A DNA stretch of 22,056 bases, from the NCBI GenBank assembly GCA_964537685.1, contig CAZICM010000099.1:1-22056 (forward strand). The letters run 5' to 3'. Position 1 is the stretch's first letter. Every line of letters begins with the position of its first letter. This DNA comes from CAZICM01 sp964537685 (lineage in GTDB: Bacteria; Myxococcota_A; Polyangia; Polyangiales; Polyangiaceae). This document shows, piece after piece, positions 1-5,837 of this stretch. Below the pieces are notes generated by a model. It was not told where the DNA came from. It did not search any database and saw only the letters and a program-made list of their open reading frames with translations. The translations under genes were made by a program, and so were the position numbers.

Positions 1-257
1 CATCCATTGGCACCGTTGGATTGATAGCGAATCGATAAAGATGGCTGAAAACCGCTTCGCCCGGGTGGTACAGCGAGAGGCAAACTCCAATTGAATTCGC
101 CGGTATGCGATACGCCGGATGTGCCGCCCAAATAACCTATGGAAGCGCTGGGCTGGATGGTATCTGAAGGTAGGAGTGGAGGCGCTTCAGGAGTGGCGCG
201 CGCATGGGAAGAAAATACGATCAGGGCGAGGGCAAAAAGAAGGGCGCGGTAATACAT
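1..257 (-). CDS. SpvB/Tc-toxin (YD-repeat type) secreted protein, N-terminal part, runs off window
   Basis: An open frame starts at an ATG at 255-257 and continues uninterrupted to the window edge (85 codons seen). Residues 1 to about 21 form a signal peptide: a short basic start (MYYR), a hydrophobic core (ALLFALALIVF) and an Ala-x-Ala-like end (SHARA). After a proline-rich linker comes VSHTGEFNWSLPLAVPPGR, then an FQPSLSIRYQSNGANG stretch. This is the characteristic opening of the SpvB/TcdB-TcC N-terminal domain: G-x-a-x-y-x-x-P-l-x-x-P-P-G-R followed by P-x-L-s-l-x-Y-x-S. Such proteins start large secreted shells, often with YD/RHS repeats and a toxic C-terminus; none of that is visible here. 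No strong ribosome binding site precedes the ATG. The rest of the gene lies to the left of base 1. Family assignment is from the motif alone. Confidence 0.72.
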   Translation of the reverse strand, partial: MYYRALLFALALIVFSSHARATPEAPPLLPSDTIQPSASIGYLGGTSGVSHTGEFNWSLPLAVPPGRSGFQPSLSIRYQSNGANG

Positions 258-537
258 TCGCCCAGGCTAGAAGGCTTTTGTGGCGCGTCAATCGCCTTCA
301 GCTTGGATCTCACCAACCTTTAGCCTCCGCAGACCGAGCACGAACCGACGCAACAAACCAAATACCGCTCTCGCAATCGCTTGGCAACTCATATGTCTGA
401 CCCGTTTTGCATCGCCTACAGCTTGGAGGTCGATTACCACCGCGCCCAAGCCCACGGCGCCAAACATACCCGAACCGATAAATAACGGTGTCGCGGAAAC
501 AGAACTTAAGGGCGGCGATGTTCTCGGGCGGGCCGCG
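258..537. other. Intervening DNA without an assignable gene
   Basis: Between the toxin gene start and the degenerate repeat there is no open frame with a ribosome binding site. On the minus strand, two frames each give short natural-looking stretches (one hydrophobic and glycine-rich at about 290-490, one at about 310-420). This would fit decayed coding DNA, but no family is recognisable. Confidence 0.3.
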
Positions 538-1025
538 CCCGACGTTGTCGCGTGTCGTCTCTTCGCTGTTCCAAGCTTGTTCAGGTATCGGCGTTTCAAG
601 GCGTTTCTGTGCGTTCAACAGCGTCTCGATAGACGGCGATGCTGATCCTTCATCCTCGCCGCATGTTGTCGATTCATCGCTGGATAAAGTCTCTGCGCGC
701 TCTCGGCTTGGATGATCGTTGCCTTTGCTGACGCCTTTGCGCGCTTGTCGGTGCCTCTGTTTGCGGTGCGCGGGGATGCTCCGATTCGGCTTGATCTGTA
801 GGTGGAACGGCGTTTGTGCCCGCGTCTGCTTGCTTCTGCTTTTGCTGCTGTCGTCATCGTCTCAACAGCTCCCGCAAGCTTGAAAGCTCGGCATTCTATC
901 GCCTTCGATCGTCTCAGCATTTGCCGTTCCCGGCATCGAGTCGGTCGCGGTTTTCACCTCGTCTTTTGCTTCGTTTCCCGCGTTGGATTTGGCTTTCGAT
1001 TCGCTGTCGGCCGTGTTCGTTACGG
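538..1025 (-). pseudogene. Decayed inverted copy of part of the coiled-coil protein gene at 20203-21948
   Basis: Read on the minus strand, this block matches about 21290-21736 almost end to end, including two perfect 19-base identities (705-723 with 21553-21571; 540-558 with 21718-21736). The translated remains include TNTADSESKA, NAVPPTDQAE and LNAQKRLET, which match residues of the intact protein. The match is split across reading frames: there is an in-frame TGA in the segment equivalent to WELLQRW, a two-base deletion near 735, and at least one further frame change upstream. No start or stop context is conserved, and flanking sequence on both sides diverges. It therefore encodes nothing complete. 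It most likely derives from duplication or rearrangement of a mobile element carrying the same gene family. End points are approximate, judged by eye. Confidence 0.85.
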
Positions 1026-1217
1026 TGTGAACGATGCGGGCTCCACGAGTTGCCCAGCCCTCCCTACCCTTCAAAACCCTTCAAATCGGCTCGAAAAAAA
1101 ATCTCTCGCCCTTGGAATCACCGTATACGCGGCCTGTTCATGCCCCGTTGAAGTAGGAGACCCATTCTCTCGTTCAGTCTCATTGCATTTAACTCATACC
1201 GAAATAGAGGAATACTC

Positions 1218-1706
1218 ATGTCGAACGATCCCAAAAACCCGGTTGAAGGCGAATTTGTTTTTGATGCTTCCGAGTGCACCGCTTATGCCGTCGATCTGCC
1301 CCCAGGGGCTTGTCAAGGCATGCGCAAGACGCGCGGGGGCTATGCGGGGGCTGTCAGCGAATTGTTGGCCAATCAGGCTCAAACCGGACCCAAAGCCGGT
1401 ATTCCCGATCAGGAAGTGGCCGACTTGCAGCTAGCCAATCAGCAGATTGCCCGTATCGATGCCTTTCTCCCGGCCATGCGAAAAGCTGTTGAGATGCTGG
1501 AGGAAACCCGCGCCATGCTCGATGATGAGCGCGAGCGGATTGTGCTGAATGCGGCAAAGGCGGTGGATAGGCGGGCCAAGAAGGATAAATCGCTCTTGGC
1601 CAAGTATCAAGCCGTGAGGAGCTATAGGTCTGAGGTGGCCAAGAAGGGCGCGAAGTCCAAGGCTAAGGGGCAGCAGGCCCAAGAGCCGGCTGCGAAGCCT
1701 GAGTAG
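1218..1706 (+). CDS. Hypothetical lysine/alanine-rich protein
   Basis: 162 residues with an AGAGGA ribosome binding site 8 bases before the ATG, so the start is well supported. I do not recognise a named family. Residues 1-70 look globular. Residues 70-125 are strongly helical and charged and may form a coiled coil (motifs such as MLEETRAMLDDERERI). Residues 125-162 are a basic, low-complexity tail (repeated AKK/KGAKSKAKG) that could bind nucleic acid or be disordered. No signal peptide or membrane segment. It stands alone, facing away from the decayed repeat on its left, and ends just before a hairpin. Codon use and composition look like real coding sequence; function unknown. Confidence 0.75.
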   Translation: MSNDPKNPVEGEFVFDASECTAYAVDLPPGACQGMRKTRGGYAGAVSELLANQAQTGPKAGIPDQEVADLQLANQQIARIDAFLPAMRKAVEMLEETRAMLDDERERIVLNAAKAVDRRAKKDKSLLAKYQAVRSYRSEVAKKGAKSKAKGQQAQEPAAKPE

Positions 1707-1725
1707 TTGGGGTAATGTGCGAATG

Positions 1726-1748
1726 CCGCTCGCCTGAGCGGTTTGCCC
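1726..1748 (+). terminator. Hairpin after the hypothetical gene, possible terminator
   Basis: CCGCTC (1726-1731) and GAGCGG (1736-1741) form a 6-bp GC-rich stem with a GCCT loop, 20 bases after the stop codon. It is followed by TTTGCCCTCC, a poor U-tract, so termination would be weak or it may only protect the 3' end. Confidence 0.4.
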
Positions 1749-1804
1749 TCCTGAAATAGCCTGCCTGCCTTTATTTTCCATCCCATATATCAAAAGCTCT
1801 TTCG

Positions 1805-1981
1805 TTGCCTGTTGACGAAGAGGCCGAAATAGATCTGTCCTGTGGGGGTTCTAGATCATCGCGCTTTACATACAGAACGGCGGATCGTAAGCTGGTCTGG
1901 CAAGAACTCGCGCTCCTGGATGGGCGCCGCCGCCACCCAAATGCGGACGAGCGGGAGCAGGTGCGTCGGGAAGAACATTGA
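1805..1981 (+). CDS. Small ORF or truncated gene upstream of the S24-like peptidase
   Basis: A 58-codon frame with natural-looking composition ends at a TGA (1979-1981), 18 bases before the next gene. The carboxy half (TYRTADRKLVWQELALLDG, then a charged RRRHPNADEREQVRREEH end) reads like genuine protein. The only plausible start inside the frame is a TTG at 1805 without a clear ribosome binding site; an in-frame TAG lies at about 1757. It may therefore be a real leaderless or TTG-started gene, or the 3' remnant of a longer one whose beginning was lost. No family recognised. Close spacing suggests it was co-transcribed with the peptidase gene. Confidence 0.35.
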   Translation: MPVDEEAEIDLSCGGSRSSRFTYRTADRKLVWQELALLDGRRRHPNADEREQVRREEH

Positions 1982-1999
1982 TCGAGGGAGAAGAGCAAT

Positions 2000-2305
2000 A
2001 TGGGATGGGCAGCGCACTACATCGAAAAGCTGAAGGCTGGGGAGACTGTCGCGTTTCGACCGAGGGGCAACTCCATGGCTGGCAAGATCGCGTCCGGGCA
2101 ACTTTGCACCGTTGAGCCCATCACGCTGCACTCGAGCTTGAAGGTCGGCGATATTGTTCTCTGCAAAGTTGGTGGCAGCGAGTATCTGCACCTCATCAAA
2201 GCCATACAAGGCGAGCGTTTTCAGATCGGGAACAACAGGGGCCGCATTAACGGTTGGGTGGGTGTAAACGCAATCTTCGGCAAGTGTATCAAGGTAGAAG
2301 CATGA
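2000..2305 (+). CDS. S24/S26-like peptidase domain protein (LexA/phage-repressor C-terminal type)
   Basis: 101 residues, starting at an ATG preceded by GGGAGAAGAG. The protein is essentially only the catalytic domain of the S24/S26 Ser-Lys peptidase fold. RPRGNSM (residues 20-26) carries the likely nucleophile Ser25. VGDIVLCKV (49-57) matches the conserved GD-I-V strand. Lys67 in HLIKAI is placed as the general base. There is no N-terminal DNA-binding HTH, unlike LexA or CI repressors, so it cannot act as a classical repressor alone. Its last codon overlaps the next gene in an ATGA arrangement, implying translational coupling. It could be a processing peptidase for an unidentified partner; activity is inferred from the residues only. 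Confidence 0.75.
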   Translation: MGWAAHYIEKLKAGETVAFRPRGNSMAGKIASGQLCTVEPITLHSSLKVGDIVLCKVGGSEYLHLIKAIQGERFQIGNNRGRINGWVGVNAIFGKCIKVEA

Positions 2306-2514
2306 AGAGAGTTGGTGGCAAGTCCATGGACGGGTCTCTTGCAGATGCGAAAGCGAAGGGGAATCCGAAGCCGTTTCACCTGGATGACCCGCGTGGTCTG
2401 TTGAAGCGGCAGGCGAAATGGCGTGTTGACGCCGGTTTTCGCGCTGCTTGCGGCCGCGAAATGCTGTTTCCTTTTTGTAGAATTTTTGTTGACGGGGCGG
2501 CGGAGATGCAATAA
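2302..2514 (+). CDS. Small hypothetical protein coupled to the S24-like peptidase
   Basis: 70 residues; its ATG (2302-2304) overlaps the TGA (2303-2305) of the preceding gene, a typical coupled pair. The sequence is basic, starts MKRVGGKSMDGSLADAKAKG, has an FHLDDPRGLLKRQAKWRV patch in the middle and ends with a few hydrophobic residues. No signal peptide, cysteine motif or known family seen. The overlap is the main reason to believe it is expressed. It could be a substrate or partner of the upstream peptidase, which is speculation from position only. Confidence 0.5.
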   Translation: MKRVGGKSMDGSLADAKAKGNPKPFHLDDPRGLLKRQAKWRVDAGFRAACGREMLFPFCRIFVDGAAEMQ

Positions 2515-2689
2515 TGGGCGCGGAAATGATGAATTGAGGTGTTGCTTTTGGTGGAGATTTGGGATGGATTAGGCAGGTCTGCATAAACCGCTGTCGAAAT
2601 GGGTCGGGGCGGGGAAGTTATCAACAGAGCATGCAAAACACGTGCTGTTATCACACCTGTCTAAGCATCGCGAACAGCATGGAGGCATA

Positions 2690-3163
2690 ATGAATCAGGG
2701 CAATTGGGGCAACAGTGGTGGATACGGCTTTCCTCCGAACGGGGGTGGGTATGGACCTCCGGCAGGTTATGGTCCGGCTGGACGTTATCAAGAGACGCCG
2801 TTTTTCACTGACAACATAGTCACCATTACGAACGCCCGTGCCGTAATTTACGGAACAACGTACGCGCTCGCGAATATCACCAGCGTGCGCTCATGGACAG
2901 TCAAGAAGCCGTTGGGTCCGCTGTTGCTTGGCATTCCGTGCCTGGTTGCTGGAGTCGTCACCGCCTTTTCTAACGGTGGCTGTGGAGGCGTGCTCGTGCT
3001 GGTGGGCGTGGTGCTGACAATCTCCTACATCCTTTCGAAAGACAAACATTTCGTCCGTATCGGAACCGCTGGGGGTGATGTTGATGCACTTCAGTCGACA
3101 AACCCACAATATGTCCACGCTGTTGTCACGGCACTGAACAATGCGATCATCCATAGGGGCTAA
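2690..3163 (+). CDS. DUF6232-like membrane protein
   Basis: 157 residues from the ATG at 2690, chosen because GGAGG ends 5 bases before it; an in-frame ATG 48 bases upstream lacks one. Residues 1-33 are a Gly/Pro/Tyr-rich disordered leader (GGYG, YGPPAGYGP). Residues 38-70 hold a small strand-rich domain with the TYALANITSVR signature of DUF6232. Two hydrophobic segments follow (about 75-93 and 98-116), then a cytosolic-looking tail ending in YVHAVVTALNNAI. Proteins of this type have no established function. The layout (PH-like or strand domain, hairpin of two membrane helices, short tail) suggests an inner-membrane protein. It appears to be a single-gene unit. Confidence 0.75.
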   Translation: MNQGNWGNSGGYGFPPNGGGYGPPAGYGPAGRYQETPFFTDNIVTITNARAVIYGTTYALANITSVRSWTVKKPLGPLLLGIPCLVAGVVTAFSNGGCGGVLVLVGVVLTISYILSKDKHFVRIGTAGGDVDALQSTNPQYVHAVVTALNNAIIHRG

Positions 3164-3344
3164 GTCAAGGTTATGCCGAGCCGCACACCTTCTTTCGGGG
3201 CTCGCAGCAGAAGCACACGTTCAGTACTTCTTCGTGTAGCGGTCTAACCCAACATGCACCGACTTCACTTCGCTCACGCGCTGCCAACACCCACGTTCCA
3301 CAACATCCAACAACCCCTCACCCCATTCATCCAGGAGCAACCCC

Positions 3345-3854
3345 ATGTCTGACCGTCCTCCCTTCATCAAGTCCACAGCCGAAATACCAGAACGCACCCA
3401 CGTTTACCCCCAAAGCACCGAGCCGATGGGGCCTGTCCGGCGTCTTGGCAAGGAAGCCGGCCTACAACGCATCGGCATCAACATCCAATGCCTCCCTCCC
3501 GGCAGCCGTTCGTCGTGGCCGCACGCAGAGGAGGATGAAGAGGAGTTTGTCTATGTTGTCTCCGGTGAAGTAGACGCTTGGGTGAATGGCCACATCCATC
3601 GCATGACCGCGGGCGACTTTGCGGCCTTCCCCGCTGGCACCGGCATTTCGCATTGCTTTCTCAACAACTCTTTGCATGACGCCGTGCTACTTGTCGGGGG
3701 CGAGGCCGCAAAGCCGGCAAGCCGCATCTTCTATCCCCTGAACCCATCGAGGCGGGACGATCTGCCTGCTCAATCTTGGTGGAACGATGTCCCGCATCAA
3801 GAACTTGGGCCGCATGATGGCTTGCCAGATGCCATGCGCTCGGGCCGGACGTAA
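3345..3854 (+). CDS. Cupin-domain protein
   Basis: 169 residues with a CCAGGAGC ribosome binding site 8 bases before the ATG. A single cupin barrel spans about residues 45-115. Motif 1 begins at GSRSSWPHAEEDEEEFVYV (53-71), where His60 and the acidic run would bind a metal. Motif 2 is AGDFAAFPAGTGISH (89-103) with His103. The second histidine of the usual HxH pair is Glu62, so metal content may differ from well-studied cupins. The C-terminal 45 residues contain YPLNPSRRDD and a WWNDVP segment, a tail often seen in small cupins of unknown substrate. It lies 16 bases upstream of the nucleotidyltransferase-like gene, probably one transcript. Substrate cannot be predicted. Confidence 0.8.
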   Translation: MSDRPPFIKSTAEIPERTHVYPQSTEPMGPVRRLGKEAGLQRIGINIQCLPPGSRSSWPHAEEDEEEFVYVVSGEVDAWVNGHIHRMTAGDFAAFPAGTGISHCFLNNSLHDAVLLVGGEAAKPASRIFYPLNPSRRDDLPAQSWWNDVPHQELGPHDGLPDAMRSGRT

Positions 3855-3870
3855 AAGCAACAGGTAAACC

Positions 3871-4446
3871 ATGCTGGCCACCCCTCACCTCTCAATTCTG
3901 CGGAGCCGTGCAATGCGAAATGCAAGTGTAAACCTGTCCGCGCTGGATGGCACAGTAGCCCCCAGCGTCCTCGATGCCATGCGGAGAGCCTCGGACGAGC
4001 TAACCCGCATCGGCGTGCGGCACGCGCTGGTGGGCGGCCTCGCGGTCGGTGCCCATGGCTATCCACGCGCCACGAAGGATGTGGACTTTCTCGTCGGTGA
4101 CGAAGCATTTGAGCACCATGCAGGAGGGATCGTCACAATGAAGCCCGGTATCCCAATCCAGGTCGGCGGCGTGTTGGTTGACCTGCTCTCGGTGCAGCCC
4201 GACGATGGCGCGCTTAGCAACGTTCCCGTCGTCCGGACGGGGGCCGAGGTGCCTATCGCTCCCATCGAAGCGCTCATCCACCTCAAGCTGAAGTCGCCGC
4301 GTTTGAAGGACGCGGCAGACGTGATCGAACTGCTGAAGGCTGGCATTGACCAAACGCGATGCCGTGCCTGGCTTGCGGCGAATGCGCCGGCGCTGATGCC
4401 GCACTTCGAAGAGTTGATCGAGCGCGCTCAGCGGGAGAGCGAATGA
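3871..4446 (+). CDS. Nucleotidyltransferase-like protein (AbiEii/MNT superfamily)
   Basis: 191 residues. The nucleotidyltransferase core is visible at residues 49-75: VRHALVGGLAVGAHGYPRAT followed by KDVDFLV. It has the glycine signature and the Asp-x-Asp pair (Asp70, Asp72) that binds metal and NTP. A helical second half (LIHLKLKSPRLKDAADVIELL) matches the usual C-terminal extension of AbiEii-like and uncharacterised stand-alone transferases. An in-frame ATG at 3913 is an alternative start; the first has a weak CAGG-type site. No partner antitoxin (AbiEi) or HEPN gene is adjacent, so a toxin-antitoxin role is not supported. It probably shares a transcript with the cupin gene. Substrate unknown. 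Confidence 0.75.
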   Translation: MLATPHLSILRSRAMRNASVNLSALDGTVAPSVLDAMRRASDELTRIGVRHALVGGLAVGAHGYPRATKDVDFLVGDEAFEHHAGGIVTMKPGIPIQVGGVLVDLLSVQPDDGALSNVPVVRTGAEVPIAPIEALIHLKLKSPRLKDAADVIELLKAGIDQTRCRAWLAANAPALMPHFEELIERAQRESE

Positions 4447-4593
4447 ACGCTTGACCCGCTCCACCTTGCAAGGTCCTGTCAGCCCGCCCGCTCTGCCTTG
4501 CAAACGCCTGCAAGCCCTCGCGCGCGCTCCATCACAAACATGATGACGCCGATCCTTGGGGCGTGGTATTGAACCCCTAACGCGAAGGTCATT

Positions 4594-4992
4594 ATGATCA
4601 ACGGAAACTGTAACTGTGGGGCCGTGCGCTACGAGATCGATTCAGACACATCCGACGTGTATATCTGCCACTGCTCCATTTGCCGGAGATTTACCGGCAG
4701 CAGCGGTATCGCGGTCTTGGTTGTAGAAAAAAGCCGCTTCAAATGGCTTTCGGGTGAAGAGCATGTCTCCACTTGGAAAAAGCCAAATTCCCAATGGGAG
4801 TGCTGGTTTTGCCGGAATTGCGGCTCTGCCCTCCCTGGTGCGAATACAGAAACAACCGTGTTTGTTCCCGCCGGATCGATCACGGGCGGAGCCGGTGAAT
4901 TACATGTGGCTCACCATATTTTCGTAGGTTCTAAGGCATCCTGGGATGTCATCGGAGACAACGGGAAGCAGCATTTGGAAGCGTACAGTTGA
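4594..4992 (+). CDS. GFA-family (CENP-V/GFA fold) zinc-binding protein
   Basis: 132 residues, close to the usual size of stand-alone GFA proteins. Zinc ligands are in place: CNCG (Cys6, Cys8), CHCSIC (Cys25, Cys27, Cys30) and CRNC (Cys73, Cys76). The fold is named after glutathione-dependent formaldehyde-activating enzyme, but most members, including this type, have no proven activity and sometimes bind other thiol adducts. The sequence from residue 95 (GSITGGAGEL to VAHHIFVGSKASWDV) matches the typical C-terminal half. The gene is alone, with 147 bases before it and the convergent acetyltransferase gene after it. It is not closely similar to the second GFA protein at 7720-8154, so they are not a recent duplication. 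Confidence 0.85.
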   Translation: MINGNCNCGAVRYEIDSDTSDVYICHCSICRRFTGSSGIAVLVVEKSRFKWLSGEEHVSTWKKPNSQWECWFCRNCGSALPGANTETTVFVPAGSITGGAGELHVAHHIFVGSKASWDVIGDNGKQHLEAYS

Positions 4993-5085
4993 CGAAGTCA
5001 CACTTCCCCACGGCGCATCTCCAAAATCCTCGGGCGTGAAGACACTGAACCCCGGTCGTTTATGTCACGCCAGTGGAACCGGATA

Positions 5086-5562
5086 TTATGCAGCGCCGGC
5101 CTTTCCACCAACCGCAATATCAAAATGGAGGACGTCTTCGCGCGTTCCTAACTTCGTGTACAATGCGATGGCAGGCCCGTCTTCATCGCCGGTATCGGCC
5201 TGAACAAAGATAACATAGGCCCCCCGCTCAGCCGCGATCTTCTTTAATTCTTCAATCAGCTTCGTGGCGATTCCCTCGCGCCGGCACGCTGCTGAAACAG
5301 CTAAATCGTAGATGTATATTTCGCTCCGCTCTTGCTCAAACTTTTTAAGTTCGTAGGCGGCAATGCCTCCAACCACATCGCCGTTTTTCAAAGCGGCCAG
5401 CGCGATGAAAGAATCACCGCCTAAAAGCCGCCGAAGGTAATCCGCGCTTGGACGATTCCCCGTGTAGGTATCCTTGTCGTCAAAGGCTTCGCCAAACATC
5501 GACGATAGCGCCTCCATCAGAGAGATGTCATCAGCCGTGAGATGGTGGATCACTAGAGACAT
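5086..5562 (-). CDS. Aminoglycoside 3-N-acetyltransferase, AAC(3)-I type (GNAT)
   Basis: 158 residues with an AGGAG site before the ATG. The protein follows AAC(3)-I enzymes along its whole length: SFIALAAL (51-58), VVGGIAAYELKKFEQ (63-77), RSEIYIYDLAVS (79-90), the acetyl-CoA loop RREGIATKLI (94-103), AYVIFVQADTGDEDGP (115-130) and ALYTKLGTREDVLHFDI (133-149). AAC(3)-I enzymes acetylate the 3-amino group of gentamicin-class drugs using acetyl-CoA. This copy differs clearly from the integron-borne aacC1 (AAC(3)-Ia) in N-terminus and tail, so it is likely an environmental relative. It is the only minus-strand gene in this island and has its own promoter candidate. Activity on drugs is inferred; the natural substrate may be different. 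Confidence 0.87.
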   Translation of the reverse strand: MSLVIHHLTADDISLMEALSSMFGEAFDDKDTYTGNRPSADYLRRLLGGDSFIALAALKNGDVVGGIAAYELKKFEQERSEIYIYDLAVSAACRREGIATKLIEELKKIAAERGAYVIFVQADTGDEDGPAIALYTKLGTREDVLHFDIAVGGKAGAA

Positions 5563-5622
5563 AAGACAATCTCCTCGTTCCTTTTTCGCTGCACTCGGGC
5601 CTAGCTCATCCCCGCCGGCGAA

Positions 5623-5651
5623 TCAATACGGTTGCAACGCCTGCGTGTCAA
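5623..5651 (-). promoter_or_regulatory. Possible sigma-70 promoter for the AAC(3)-I-type gene
   Basis: On the minus strand a perfect TTGACA (5646-5651) is followed after 17 bases by TATTGA (5623-5628), a poor -10 match. The start codon lies about 60 bases downstream. Only the -35 box and spacing are convincing. Confidence 0.35.
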
Positions 5652-5837
5652 CAGAATATGATCGCACCTTCTGACATCGGAAGGCGTCCTGATTTTTCAT
5701 AGCGTCCTCAGATGCGCGCCGCCATTCGCCGTGTCTACCGGGCGCGCGCGCGAGCTTCTGCAGATCTCCGCTTGACCAGCCGGCCGCTTTGGTGTCCAGT
5801 GTTTGCCTTGGCGTGATTGAAAGGGGTGCACAACAAG

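Noticed and set aside
802..1434. Long plus-strand frame across the left repeat
   Set aside because: It runs antisense through the degenerate repeat and then overlaps the well-supported gene at 1218 in another frame; composition is non-coding.
2628..2640. TTATCAACA resembling a DnaA box
   Set aside because: A single imperfect box without neighbours, AT-rich element or replication gene; likely chance.
3164..3344. GTCTAAC near 3242 resembling an integron attC core site
   Set aside because: No matching GTTRRRY core within a plausible distance and no attC-like fold; likewise none found in the other spacers of the island.
3871..4446. AbiE-type toxin-antitoxin system
   Set aside because: Only the transferase-like protein is present; no AbiEi antitoxin or HEPN partner gene is adjacent.
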